A stretch of 64,000 bases of DNA from an uncultured Bacilli bacterium (GTDB lineage: Bacteria; Bacillota_I; Bacilli_A; RF39; UBA660). The stretch lies in contig CAKOQK010000001.1 in NCBI GenBank assembly GCA_934101225.1, positions 83,896 through 147,895 of the forward strand. The letters are read 5' to 3'. Position numbers and translations under genes: made by a program. Below, piece by piece: positions 50,956 to 60,203 of this stretch. Position 1 is the first letter of the stretch, and each line of letters opens with the position of its first letter. Below the pieces are notes generated by a model, which searched no databases, was not told where the DNA came from, and saw only the letters and a list, made by a program, of their open reading frames with translations.

Positions 50956-51638
50956 TATTGTACCTCCAAATAATTTCCCTTATCTAAATGCAGTATTCCT
51001 TTTTTATTTCCTAAACTAGCATAAATTTTTTGATATTTATTCATTATTTCTAATTTATCAATAGATATGTATACTATATTACCATCATTCATTTTAAAAA
51101 TAAATATGTTTTCATCAGTTATAGTACCATCATTATTTTTGGTAGGAGCATATTCTATCTCACTTATTGAATTAATAATGTCATAATTGATATTTCCCAT
51201 TTCTTTAAGAAATTTTTTTAAAGTACCATCAGGTACATAATTAATTAGAGTTGGAACTGCTAAGAAGTCTCCATCTATTTTGGTTCCATCATCTAAATAA
51301 TATTTTCCATCATATTCTAAAATAATTTTCTTTTCAGTTATTTCAATAATAAGTGTAAAATCTATCTTTTTAGTAATTTTTGCATCACTTACTAAATCTA
51401 ATTCTTTCAATTTATTAATTGTTTTTTTATTATTTAGAGTTAACAAGGCAGGATAATCTTTAACTCCAGCTTGCTCTATTATTTCATAATCTTTTAAATA
51501 AGTATTTCCCTTTATAATTATGTTTTTAGTTTTCATTGTAAACAAACTATAAACACCATATCCAATAATATAGAATATTAAGATGAACACTAAAAACTTG
51601 ACAATATTTAATTTTTTCTTTTTAACTTTCTTTTTCAT
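50955..51638 (-). CDS. divIB: Cell division protein DivIB/FtsQ
   Basis: 227 residues: basic N-terminus, one TM (about 13-32), POTRA domain (KTKNIIIKGNTYLKDYEIIEQAGVK), beta domain with YLDDGTKID and a C-terminal strand region. Part of the FtsQLB divisome complex. Overlaps murG by 17 bases, the usual dcw order. Confidence 0.9.
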   Translation of the reverse strand: MKKKVKKKKLNIVKFLVFILIFYIIGYGVYSLFTMKTKNIIIKGNTYLKDYEIIEQAGVKDYPALLTLNNKKTINKLKELDLVSDAKITKKIDFTLIIEITEKKIILEYDGKYYLDDGTKIDGDFLAVPTLINYVPDGTLKKFLKEMGNINYDIINSISEIEYAPTKNNDGTITDENIFIFKMNDGNIVYISIDKLEIMNKYQKIYASLGNKKGILHLDKGNYLEVQ

Positions 51639-52710
51639 TAATTAACTTTTTTATACTTTCATATATTATTGTGCTACTATTAGGAATACTTAATTTTAAT
51701 AAATTATTATGATATGTCTCGTAAGTATTTTTATTATTTAATATTTTATTAATCTTTTCTTTTAATGTTTTTTCATTTAGATCTTTTTGTTCAATAAGTT
51801 CTGATGCATTTGCATTTTTAAGTGATAAAGCATTATAGTACTGATGATTATTTGCAACGTATGGACTAGGAATTAATATAGCTGGTAAGCCAAGAGAAGT
51901 AATTTCAGCAATAGTGCTTGCTCCAGCTCTTGTTATAATTAAATCGATATCTTTTAATAGACTACTTAAATTTTCAACATAAGGAACAATTTTAACATTT
52001 TTACTAAATTTATTTTTACTATAATTTTCATAATAATTTTTTCCTGTTACATATAATACTTCATATGATTCATTATCTATACTTTGTAAGAATGGTAACA
52101 TTTTATTATTAATTACTTCAGAACCGAGTGATCCTTGAACTATCAGAATACTTTTTTTATCGTAACTAAGTCCATATTTTGTTCTAGAAGTTGCTTTAAT
52201 ATTTAAGGCATTTTCGGAACATGGATTACCGGTTAATATCCATTTATCTTTAGGAAAATATTTACTGCTATCAGCAAAACTAAGTCCTATTTTATCAGCA
52301 TATTTAATTAAGAATTTATTACTTTTACCAGGAATTGAATTTTGTTCATGTAAAAATGTTTTAATTTTTAATTTATGAGCTGCCATTATAACAGGAAATG
52401 TTACATATCCTCCAACACCTATTACTATATCAGGTTTAAACTCTTTTATTATTTTTAAACTTTCTTTATAAGCCTTATGTATTAATCCAATATTTTTAAA
52501 ATCTAGTTTTATATTTTTTTTACTAAAACCATATATTTCAATAGATTTATAATCATATCCTAAAGATGGTACTATATCTTTTTCCATTCGATTATGAGTT
52601 CCAATATATAAAAACGTACTGTTTGGTTCTTCTTCTTTTATTTTATTTAATATAGATATAGCTGGATAAATATGTCCACCTGTACCTCCTGCTGTAATAA
52701 TTACTCTCAT
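51622..52710 (-). CDS. murG: UDP-GlcNAc transferase MurG
   Basis: Adds GlcNAc to lipid I to make lipid II on the inner membrane face. Seen: glycine-rich loops ITAGGTGGHIYPA and GVGGYVTFPVI, FLHEQNSIPGK, VQGSLGSEVIN, and the donor-binding ITRAGASTIAEI, then GLPAILIPSPYVANNHQ. The start is ATG 52708-52710 (MRVIIT), with AAGGAG seven bases upstream; an ATG two codons upstream lies too close to the RBS. Confidence 0.96.
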   Translation of the reverse strand: MRVIITAGGTGGHIYPAISILNKIKEEEPNSTFLYIGTHNRMEKDIVPSLGYDYKSIEIYGFSKKNIKLDFKNIGLIHKAYKESLKIIKEFKPDIVIGVGGYVTFPVIMAAHKLKIKTFLHEQNSIPGKSNKFLIKYADKIGLSFADSSKYFPKDKWILTGNPCSENALNIKATSRTKYGLSYDKKSILIVQGSLGSEVINNKMLPFLQSIDNESYEVLYVTGKNYYENYSKNKFSKNVKIVPYVENLSSLLKDIDLIITRAGASTIAEITSLGLPAILIPSPYVANNHQYYNALSLKNANASELIEQKDLNEKTLKEKINKILNNKNTYETYHNNLLKLSIPNSSTIIYESIKKLINEKES

Positions 52711-52780
52711 GATCATTCTCCTTACATTATAATTATATAATAAATTACAAATGTTATCTATATTTATGTAAATTGAATTA

Positions 52781-52822
52781 AAAAAAAGAACCTATTCTTA
52801 TTTGTTAATTAAATAAGTTCCT
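52781..52822 (-). terminator. Probable terminator after the second variable surface protein gene
   Basis: An imperfect hairpin with GAAC/GTTC and AAATAAG/CTTATTT arms around 52788-52822, followed on the minus strand by a run of T, about 50 bp beyond the stop. Confidence 0.5.
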
Positions 52823-52873
52823 TCGTAAGATTTTATTTTATTCTATATTTTGTACTATCCATGATTTACATTT

Positions 52874-52999
52874 TTACCCAATACGGAACGCTGGAGCAAA
52901 ACCATAATTGTCAGCAGCATAATAGGAATTCCAAGCGCCACTGCCACGAACATCAAGGAAAGTAGAGGCAGCACTGGAAACAGCCACGCGAAGCCACCA
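52874..52999 (-). other. Candidate hypervariable region of surface protein 2
   Basis: Counterpart of 43481-43606. About 51% GC by hand count. Variable codons are mostly NNT or NNC, e.g. AGT, GCT, GCC, GAT, CGT, GGC, TCC and TAT, as expected when AAY codons of a template are changed at adenines. Confidence 0.6.
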
Positions 53000-54214
53000 A
53001 CCGGAATTCGAACCATTATATTGTTTTATAGTATTTAAGTAGTTGTTTGTAGTTACCTCTTTACTTTTATAATAATCTAATTGTCTAGTGTTTTTGTATG
53101 CTGTATCACTAGCAGATACTTGATTGCTTGTACCATCTTCTAATATTTCATGGGCACTTAGTAAATATATTTTATCTTCTGATTCCCAGTTGCCATCTGT
53201 TCTATTTGGATTATTATCACTATTTCCATGTCCTGATACTACTTTAGTATCTATTATTACATTTTTTAATTCTGATGGTAATTTATTTAAGAATTCCCCA
53301 TTTGCATAGGTTCTCATTGCTGTTGCTGGCCAGCCACCTACATTTGTTTTTGATGAATTCATTTGTCTGTGTTCTAAGACATCGACAAACTCTACTACAA
53401 ATCCACAGGCTGTCTGTGAAAAATCAGTGTCATTACATTCATTAGGTGTTGTGTTATTTGCAACACGCACTGTATAACTTTTTCCATCGCTTAACACTAC
53501 TTCTTTTTCATCTCCAACTGAATAAGCATTTAACTGTCCATCTTTAACCACGGCTGCTATTGTTTCCCATGAATCTTCGGCAAATGTTGTTGGAATTGGT
53601 TGTTCATAATTAACAACTACTTTTCCATTTATTTCTTTTCCTTTTTCACTATCTTGATTTTTACCCGTATCAGGAAATTGAAGTATTAAATTAAATGTAA
53701 TTGTTTGATTTGATGTATTTGCTTTAAACTCTCCTGTTGCTAGTTCTAGGTATCTATTACCTTTTTTAAGTGTTCCAGTAGTATAACCTGTTTCTGATGC
53801 ATTACCAGGTATTACTTGATTTGCTGTTCCTACTAACATGCTTGTAATATTTGTATTTACACTCGTTCTTTTAATATAGTAGTGTATTTGTCCATCACTA
53901 AATGTTGATGTATATTTTAGTCCTACTTTATATGGCATGGCAAGCCCACTGGTTGTGTTTGTACCAGTTAAAGTAAATGTCTTATTTACTAATATTGCAT
54001 TACTAGGCTGTATATCTTTTGATACTAATAAATCACTTTTTCCATCAGCATAATTTATTGTCATTTTACCACTTGTTGCGGATATTATAGATGTACTTCC
54101 TTTATTATTACTCGCACTAAAAAAAGCATATGTTATTCCTGAAAATATTACTAGCAGCATTATTATTGTTCCTAATATAACATACACTTTTATTTGTTCT
54201 TCCTTATTGTTCAT
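52874..54214 (-). CDS. Variable surface protein 2 with DUF6273/C-type-lectin-like C-terminus
   Basis: 446 residues, paralogue of the protein at 43481. The first ~115 residues are nearly identical (MNNKEEQIKVYV, TM ending GITYAFFSA), the middle differs (Thr/Ser-rich versus the other copy), then the C-terminal domain is shared again (ATAMRTYANGEFLNKLP, IYLLSAHEILEDG) with a different end: WWLRVAVSSAASTF... GFAPAFRIG. Same promoter module and G7 tract upstream. The gene lies downstream of the second cohesin/dockerin pair. Confidence 0.8.
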   Translation of the reverse strand: MNNKEEQIKVYVILGTIIMLLVIFSGITYAFFSASNNKGSTSIISATSGKMTINYADGKSDLLVSKDIQPSNAILVNKTFTLTGTNTTSGLAMPYKVGLKYTSTFSDGQIHYYIKRTSVNTNITSMLVGTANQVIPGNASETGYTTGTLKKGNRYLELATGEFKANTSNQTITFNLILQFPDTGKNQDSEKGKEINGKVVVNYEQPIPTTFAEDSWETIAAVVKDGQLNAYSVGDEKEVVLSDGKSYTVRVANNTTPNECNDTDFSQTACGFVVEFVDVLEHRQMNSSKTNVGGWPATAMRTYANGEFLNKLPSELKNVIIDTKVVSGHGNSDNNPNRTDGNWESEDKIYLLSAHEILEDGTSNQVSASDTAYKNTRQLDYYKSKEVTTNNYLNTIKQYNGSNSGWWLRVAVSSAASTFLDVRGSGAWNSYYAADNYGFAPAFRIG

Positions 54215-54241
54215 ATAACTTCACCATATCCTTATAGTGAA

Positions 54242-54269
54242 ATTATAACCCGGTTTACCCCCCCGTCAA
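54242..54269 (-). promoter_or_regulatory. Promoter with G7 tract in the spacer (surface protein 2)
   Basis: TTGACG (54264-54269), 16-bp spacer, TATAAT (54242-54247); seven G at 54258-54264. Same design and tract length as the promoter at 44820. Confidence 0.7.
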
Positions 54270-54320
54270 GCGAACATTTGTCTTTTTATATATAATTTTT
54301 GAAAAATGTTCGCTTGACGG
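54263..54320. repeat. Perfect 17-bp inverted repeat upstream of surface protein 2
   Basis: Arms 54263-54279 and 54304-54320, 24-nt AT-rich centre, same arm sequence as at 44841-44899. The right end of the shared module also overlaps the -35. Confidence 0.85.
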
Positions 54321-54393
54321 TTAAATTATAAATAAATATTACTTTTATACAACTTTTATGACTATTGTAAATATTAAATATACAGTTAAGAAT

Positions 54394-55806
54394 TTACTCT
54401 AGAAAATTTTCTTCATTTTGTTTATCGTCATTTTGACTATTATCTGACTTTTCTTCTTCTTTAAATTTCTTATTCTTTTTCTTATTATTAACTTTATTTT
54501 CTCTATCCTTATTTATTTGATTAGCCATTTCTTCTTGCTTAGCTATAAATACTTTAGAAAGTTTATTCTTACTATTATTAACAAGAATTAACGCAAGTAA
54601 AAGAATTAAAACACATACTCCAAGCCCAATAGATACATAAATATATAACTTATTAGTGTTAATTAAATTATCATAATCACTTTGATTAAATAAAGATATT
54701 GTCTTATTAACACTATCATATAGATATATACCATCTTTACCAGTAGAAATATTTCTTCCTGAAATAACATAATTATTACTATCCTTAGTTAATCTATAAC
54801 CAGTAACTTTAACATCATTAATAGTTATTTCTTTCTTTTCTAAATTTTTAATTACTATTTCTTTATTAGTTAAATATATTTTAAAATCATTTGAACCAAG
54901 CTCATTATAATATGTAACCTCATTATTTACTTCATCATAAATATAAAAGCCATCCTTATTATTTCCATCTCTTAAATAAAGTAATGTTAAATCTAATGTC
55001 TCATTCTTTAAACAATTTACATCTTCTTCATTAAATTTAATAGTTGAAGATACAAAATTAGTAGGTAAAGCTTCTGGTAATTTTCTTAAAATATTAAATT
55101 CTCCATTTTTAAATTTATACATTATAGGATCTTTTTCAGGTACAGTTACTTTTAGTACATAAGTTTTAGTAGTACCATTTTCAGCTGTAACAACTATGTT
55201 AAATTCATTTAATCCTTCTTTAACATCTACTTCACCTAATCCACTTACTTTAGCAGTCTTATCATTTACTTCACCATTTATTTTAATCTTAGTTGTAGTA
55301 GCTGTAACTAAACTTGTATATTCTAAAGTTTTTTTATCAAAAGCTGGACTAATTTCAAATTCTTCAACCCCTAAAGATTTTAAATTATTATCTGAAGAAT
55401 AATTAATTATTACTGGCTCTTTAATATTTACTTTTATAGTAGATGAACTAGTTGGAATAACATTTTCACTATCCCAATCAACTAATTTAGTGTTCTCTAC
55501 ATTAATTGTTGCTGCTCCTACAGCAATTGCTTTAAATTTATATGTATATGTTTTTGAAGAACTAGTTCCATCACCATATTGTACAACACTTGGTTCACCG
55601 CTAATAAGTGATAACTTAGACTTATCATAAGAAACTCCAAATTGCCATGATCCAAGTTTACCACTAGAAGACACCTTAACAGTAACTATAAAAGTATTAT
55701 TTAAAGTAACTTTACTAGAACTACTACTTCCTTTAATTGAGCCAGTAGCTGCATAAATATTTAGTGGTAATAACAACATCATAAACATTAAAATATATTT
55801 TTTCAT
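54394..55806 (-). CDS. Membrane-anchored cohesin-like protein with cadherin-like repeat
   Basis: 470 residues. Order: signal peptide (1-19), cohesin-type domain (about 20-135: KVTLNNTFIVTVKVSSSGKLGSWQFGVSYDKSKLSLISG, with SKTYTYKFKAIAVGAATI), a cadherin-like beta-sandwich (about 145-225: LKSLGVEEFEISPAFDKKTLEYT, TYVLKVTV), an unassigned exported domain, TM at about 385-407, then a cytoplasmic highly charged tail ending NEENFLE. The gene 8 bp upstream encodes a dockerin hydrolase, so it is a probable cognate receptor. Confidence 0.82.
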   Translation of the reverse strand: MKKYILMFMMLLLPLNIYAATGSIKGSSSSSKVTLNNTFIVTVKVSSSGKLGSWQFGVSYDKSKLSLISGEPSVVQYGDGTSSSKTYTYKFKAIAVGAATINVENTKLVDWDSENVIPTSSSTIKVNIKEPVIINYSSDNNLKSLGVEEFEISPAFDKKTLEYTSLVTATTTKIKINGEVNDKTAKVSGLGEVDVKEGLNEFNIVVTAENGTTKTYVLKVTVPEKDPIMYKFKNGEFNILRKLPEALPTNFVSSTIKFNEEDVNCLKNETLDLTLLYLRDGNNKDGFYIYDEVNNEVTYYNELGSNDFKIYLTNKEIVIKNLEKKEITINDVKVTGYRLTKDSNNYVISGRNISTGKDGIYLYDSVNKTISLFNQSDYDNLINTNKLYIYVSIGLGVCVLILLLALILVNNSKNKLSKVFIAKQEEMANQINKDRENKVNNKKKNKKFKEEEKSDNSQNDDKQNEENFLE

Positions 55807-55814
55807 TTTTCCTC

Positions 55815-57776
55815 CTATTGTTCTATTTTACTAACACCTAGAATATGTTTTTGAATTTTAAGTAAATCAATTATATCAACTACCCCATCTTTATTTACAT
55901 CTGCAGCTTCCTTATATGCATCATTTAATTTATTAACTCCTAAAATATCTTTTTGTACTTTTAATAAATCAACAATATCTATATTTCCATCCCCATTGTT
56001 ATCTCCATAAATAACAATAGTATATGTTTTTTCACCATTACCCTTTAACTTTAATGTCATACCTGTAGAAAGTATTTTATTTTCACTTACCTCAGCGTTC
56101 ATAGTTGGATAATTTAAATTAATTTGACTTATTAATGAAGCAGCATCTAAATTATAATCAAAACGACTTATATAATTATTCTTAATATTTATCTGTAAAT
56201 TAGATAATACTTCATCAGGACTATATAATATTTCATCTCTTTTTTGAACTAAAATTGTATAAGTTTTTTTATCACCTGATGCACTTGTTACAACAACATC
56301 TATCTTTGTTTCATCATTATCTAAGTTTTTTTCTCCAACGCCATCAACTTTAGCATTTAAATTAGTTGCTGTTGCATTAACTGTCACTTTATTAATATCT
56401 TTAGAAACATAACATGTATAATTTGTTGCACTACTTATAAATGATGGCATTAAATTACAGCCTGAAACATTTAAACTAGCCAGTGTATTATCTTCGCTAT
56501 AGTTAACATCTAAAGTAGTCATACTTGGCATTTCACCCTTAAATACAGGAATAGAGAAATAAAAAGTTTTATCTATTAAGCCATTATCATAATATCCTTC
56601 ATAATAATCAAATGATTCACTATAAGGTGCTCTTACATTTTGCATATACTGAGTACTATAATAAGTATTACCTGCTAAATCAAACTTTTGTAAATATAAA
56701 GTTGATTGTTTAAATTCAGTAACATATCTATTTAACAAATCTCCTCCATTAACAATGGCTGCATATGGACTATTCCATCCTTTTTTCTTAGCATACGCAA
56801 GTCCTGATCTAATAATATCAGCATCTGTTTTTCCACTTGCATTTATATTGAAAAAATTATAATAACCAGGATATTCTGCATTATCTCCACTAGATAACGC
56901 TGAACCTTTATTTCCTTGTTCTTGAAGTGATCTTGCAACCAAATGAACTGGACTTACTCCATTTTTCTTAGCAGAATCCATAAATGTTTTAGCATAACTT
57001 ATTTCTATTTTTTCTCCACTATCGTTATAATAAAAAGCATTACCTTCCATAAATGAACCATTAAGCATCGTTTGAACTAATTCCTCTGTATGAATATTCT
57101 CTTGATATCCAAGTTCTTCAAACATGAAAACTCTTTCATCATTTAAAAAGTTACGGGGATCTAAATAAAATTTTATCGTTTGTTTACTAGCAGCATACCA
57201 TCCACCTTCAAATGTTATCCATTTTCCATCAGCATATGCTCCATCTTCCGTACTTCTTAAAGTTGTATTAGAGCTATCTATTAAATTTAAGTTAACATAT
57301 CTAGTTTCTCCTGCTACTACTTCATCAAAAGTAGCGTTAACATAATAAGGATTAAATTCCCACGATGGATGAATAGTCTTTAAAACAGCTAAATTCTTGG
57401 CATATGACTCAGGAAATCCTTTATTTATATAATATGCTATTAAATTATCACTAATAGTATACTCATTAACATCTACAAAAGAGATAGAACTATTACCTTT
57501 AGAAATATATCCCTCATACCAAAATCCACTATATTGTAATTTAATCTTGTAAAAATTACCTTCTTCCCCAATTATTTCAAACGCTCTTGGATAAGAAATA
57601 CTTATCTTAGCTCCAATATCACTTAATATTCTATCACAATTACTACTTGCACAACCTCTAACATAAACACCAGTTACACCTTTAGCAATTACACCTCTTT
57701 TGTAAGTAGTATCTGCACTTACAGATGTAACAAAACAAAATAATAGCAATGAAAATAAATACTTAATATACTTCAC
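55815..57776 (-). CDS. Exported glucosaminidase with SH3, cadherin-like repeat and dockerin
   Basis: 653 residues. Order: signal peptide (1-22), bacterial SH3-type domain (about 25-85), glucosaminidase domain (about 250-375: AKKNGVSPVHLVARSLQEQG, with the catalytic-Glu-type position, and SGLAYAKKKGW), cadherin-like beta-sandwich (about 425-505), another beta domain, and a C-terminal type I dockerin (591-653) with two canonical calcium loops (DNNGDGNID and DVNKDGVVD). It should cut peptidoglycan while docked to the neighbouring cohesin. Start is GTG 57774-57776 with GGAGATG upstream; its extended -10 is at 57803-57808. Confidence 0.88.
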   Translation of the reverse strand: MKYIKYLFSLLLFCFVTSVSADTTYKRGVIAKGVTGVYVRGCASSNCDRILSDIGAKISISYPRAFEIIGEEGNFYKIKLQYSGFWYEGYISKGNSSISFVDVNEYTISDNLIAYYINKGFPESYAKNLAVLKTIHPSWEFNPYYVNATFDEVVAGETRYVNLNLIDSSNTTLRSTEDGAYADGKWITFEGGWYAASKQTIKFYLDPRNFLNDERVFMFEELGYQENIHTEELVQTMLNGSFMEGNAFYYNDSGEKIEISYAKTFMDSAKKNGVSPVHLVARSLQEQGNKGSALSSGDNAEYPGYYNFFNINASGKTDADIIRSGLAYAKKKGWNSPYAAIVNGGDLLNRYVTEFKQSTLYLQKFDLAGNTYYSTQYMQNVRAPYSESFDYYEGYYDNGLIDKTFYFSIPVFKGEMPSMTTLDVNYSEDNTLASLNVSGCNLMPSFISSATNYTCYVSKDINKVTVNATATNLNAKVDGVGEKNLDNDETKIDVVVTSASGDKKTYTILVQKRDEILYSPDEVLSNLQINIKNNYISRFDYNLDAASLISQINLNYPTMNAEVSENKILSTGMTLKLKGNGEKTYTIVIYGDNNGDGNIDIVDLLKVQKDILGVNKLNDAYKEAADVNKDGVVDIIDLLKIQKHILGVSKIEQ

Positions 57777-57802
57777 TTTTTACATCTCCATCTTCATGCA
57801 TA

Positions 57803-57811
57803 ATTATATCA
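57803..57811 (-). promoter_or_regulatory. Extended -10 promoter of the dockerin-glucosaminidase operon
   Basis: TGA followed by TATAAT (57803-57808), directly after the terminator of the preceding operon; weak -35. Confidence 0.5.
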
Positions 57812-57838
57812 AAAAAGATAACACTTTTAAGCATTATC
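57811..57838 (-). terminator. Terminator after the 57864 gene
   Basis: Up to 10-bp stem with two G-U pairs (57829-57838 with 57817-57826), followed on the minus strand by six T. Confidence 0.7.
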
Positions 57839-57863
57839 TTCTAAAATATACATTACTTTACAC

Positions 57864-58139
57864 TTATAATTTTTCAATAACTTTATGATTTTTTTCTAAA
57901 CATCTTATTAAATCATCATGATCATATTTACCAAATATATCATTTAATTTCTCAGGATTTATTAAAAACATTCCTAAATGATTTACAAATACTTCATGCT
58001 CATTAGTTAATTTTAAATTTTTTAAAGTATTAAAGTTTTCTTTAACAATATTAGGAAACAATTCTAAACTTTCTTTTAAAGAAGAACTTATATTATTTAT
58101 TTCCTCACTTGTTAATCCTAAATCTACTAAATAATCCAT
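57864..58139 (-). CDS. Small helical protein downstream of the coiled-coil gene, unknown
   Basis: 91 residues, no TM or signal: MDYLVDLGLTSEEINNISSS, FPNIVKENFNTLKNL and FLINPEKLNDIF. Its ATG overlaps the stop of the 58139 gene by one base. The repeated pattern of a predicted helix with LGLT..EI and N-P-E resembles segments at the C-terminus of the upstream protein (for instance FNPINFTKVLEVL and LSSLPNITLMDLNEVI), so the two may share a small repeat fold. Family not recognised. Confidence 0.55.
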   Translation of the reverse strand: MDYLVDLGLTSEEINNISSSLKESLELFPNIVKENFNTLKNLKLTNEHEVFVNHLGMFLINPEKLNDIFGKYDHDDLIRCLEKNHKVIEKL

Positions 58140-59761
58140 TATCTATCAGCCTTTCCCATATCACTTAAATGTTTTGCTTTAATAATTATATCTGTTATAT
58201 TAGCATCTTTAATGTTTGTACCAAAACTTGATATTACTTCATTTAAATCCATTAATGTTATATTAGGTAAACTGCTAAGCACTAATGATATATTATGAAT
58301 AGATTGATTAGCAATTAATAATTTAGTTATCATACTATCAAGTTCACTACTATCCATTTCAAATACCTTTGGATTTTGATAAATACCATCTAATTCTATA
58401 CTATTTTTTCTTAATACTTCTAATACTTTAGTAAAATTAATTGGATTAAATATCTTTCTTATATATTCTTTATTTTCATCACTAAATTTATCAAAATCAA
58501 TCTTATTGGTAATAAAGAAATTAGTTACTATATCAGTATTAGTATTAGTATTAGTATTTAAATTTATATTATTATTTTGAACTAAAGGTTTAGTTACACT
58601 TGATTTATTACGATTATCACCAAAAATATCTAATTCCGTAAATCCAGTATGATCATCATCTGAATTTAATGTTTTTTCATCTTCCTTACTATCTGATTGT
58701 TTTGTAATATTTTCTTCATCATTTATACTTTTTCCAAAAATATTCTCATATTCTTTATCTATTGAATCATTTAATGTTTTAAAATCTATATTATTATCTT
58801 TTTGAGTAGCAAATAATGAACTAATTGTATCATCAAAATGAGCATCTTCTTCATCTTCTTCTTTAATTAAATTTTCATCATTTAACTCTTTACTATCATC
58901 TATATCGATGTCATTAAATTTAATATCAGAATCGGTATCATTAAGATCTTCTTCATCTAAAAAGAATGATCCATCAAAATCAAAAGTGTCACTTCCATTT
59001 TCTTTATCATCATTGACTTCTAATATTTTTTTGTCTTCTTTTGCCTCTATATTATTTTCTGGTGCATCTTCTATATTATTTTCTGGTGCATCTTTAACGA
59101 GATCATCATTTTTATCATTTACATTATTTTCATCAGGATTTTCTTCTTTATCAATAGATTCAATTTCATCAAATACTGGACTATCATCAATTGGTTCTTC
59201 AATAACTGGGACATCTTCTTGTTCTATTTCAACTGATTCTGTTGGAGTAAATACTAAAGCATCAGGATTTTCTTCAGAGTAATTAATTATTTTTTCAAAT
59301 TCAGAATTATAATATTCTAATGCAATACTTACATAATCAAATTTTTCTTTCTTTTCTTTTTTATCTTTTTTAAGATTTATTAATAATTCTTTAATAGTTC
59401 TTGCTCTATCTGTTAACTCATTTATTCTTTCAACTTGTTTTGCTATTTCTTTTTGTTTACTAATTATTTTAGAATTAATTTCTTTTGTTCCAACATCAAC
59501 TATTGCATCTAAGCCTTTATTCCCATAATTATTTTTTAAATCTTCTAAATCTTTTTCAAAAGATGCAATTTCTGTTTCAAGGCTGGAAATATTTGCTTTA
59601 TATTCATCTACATTTACTTTATATCCTTTAGCCTCATCAATCTTAGAATCAATTTTCTGTTGAACTACTTTTAATGAATTTTCTAATTCTTCTTTTTCTA
59701 TATTTAGTTCATTTAAAATTTCTTTTAATTTTCCATTTATTTCATTAATTTTTTCTAGCAT
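58139..59761 (-). CDS. Cytoplasmic coiled-coil protein with acidic disordered middle
   Basis: 540 residues without signal or TM. N-terminal coiled coil (about 1-150), then a very acidic, low-complexity region (about 165-410) with a duplicated DAPENNIE and an NTNTNTNT tract, then a folded C-terminal helical domain (about 415-540: FNPINFTKVLEVLRK, SSLPNITLMDLNEVI). I do not recognise a family. It starts its own small operon with the 57864 gene, just after the Tad-like operon, with extended -10 TGG-TATACT at 59791-59796. It may be a cytoplasmic partner of the pilus system, as inference. Confidence 0.6.
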   Translation of the reverse strand: MLEKINEINGKLKEILNELNIEKEELENSLKVVQQKIDSKIDEAKGYKVNVDEYKANISSLETEIASFEKDLEDLKNNYGNKGLDAIVDVGTKEINSKIISKQKEIAKQVERINELTDRARTIKELLINLKKDKKEKKEKFDYVSIALEYYNSEFEKIINYSEENPDALVFTPTESVEIEQEDVPVIEEPIDDSPVFDEIESIDKEENPDENNVNDKNDDLVKDAPENNIEDAPENNIEAKEDKKILEVNDDKENGSDTFDFDGSFFLDEEDLNDTDSDIKFNDIDIDDSKELNDENLIKEEDEEDAHFDDTISSLFATQKDNNIDFKTLNDSIDKEYENIFGKSINDEENITKQSDSKEDEKTLNSDDDHTGFTELDIFGDNRNKSSVTKPLVQNNNINLNTNTNTNTDIVTNFFITNKIDFDKFSDENKEYIRKIFNPINFTKVLEVLRKNSIELDGIYQNPKVFEMDSSELDSMITKLLIANQSIHNISLVLSSLPNITLMDLNEVISSFGTNIKDANITDIIIKAKHLSDMGKADR

Positions 59762-59790
59762 TTTTTACCAACCTACCTTATTCTAAAAAG

Positions 59791-59799
59791 AGTATACCA
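59791..59799 (-). promoter_or_regulatory. Extended -10 promoter of the coiled-coil protein operon
   Basis: TGG followed by TATACT (59791-59796); about 30 bp before the start; -35 weak. Confidence 0.5.
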
Positions 59800-59810
59800 T
59801 AATTTTTTAT

Positions 59811-59837
59811 AAAAAAACAAGATAGTACTCTTGTTTT
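59811..59837 (-). terminator. Terminator of the Tad-like operon
   Basis: Perfect 9-bp stem (59829-59837 with 59814-59822, 6-nt loop), followed on the minus strand by three or more T (and a longer A-run on the plus strand). Confidence 0.85.
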
Positions 59838-60187
59838 TATTTATTTTTTAGTTCATTTAATCTTTTTACAAATTCTTCATTAGATATATTTTGATAAGAT
59901 TGTTCTTGTTTAATTTTTGGTAGTTCTATATTTTCTTCACTAATATTTTTTTCTTGGCTATTTTCTATATTATCAATTTCAGCTAAATTTTTATTAGGAA
60001 GTACATCGATATTTTTTTGTTTATCAACTTCTCTAGTTGATATTTCTTTTTTATTTTTTTCTTTTTTTATTGTTACTATTATTAAAATAATAAAAATTAA
60101 CGCTACTAAAGAAGTTATACTATAAAAATACATCATTCCATTTTTAGAACTATATATTATATCTAATATTTTTTTTATATTTTCCAT
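59837..60187 (-). CDS. Small membrane protein in the Tad-like operon
   Basis: 116 residues: one TM (about 17-41), then a charged, probably disordered tail with several Glu/Lys clusters (KKEKNKKEISTREVDKQK). Unknown family. It is the last gene of the operon, where some Tad loci carry TadZ or small accessory membrane proteins, but it shows no nucleotide-binding or SH3-type motif. Confidence 0.55.
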   Translation of the reverse strand: MENIKKILDIIYSSKNGMMYFYSITSLVALIFIILIIVTIKKEKNKKEISTREVDKQKNIDVLPNKNLAEIDNIENSQEKNISEENIELPKIKQEQSYQNISNEEFVKRLNELKNK

Positions 60188-60203
60188 TTGTCCTCTCTTT
60201 ATT

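Noticed and set aside
54215..54393. The 17-bp inverted repeat as the terminator of the cohesin gene
   Set aside because: On the minus strand it is followed by a G-run and a promoter, not by a T-run.
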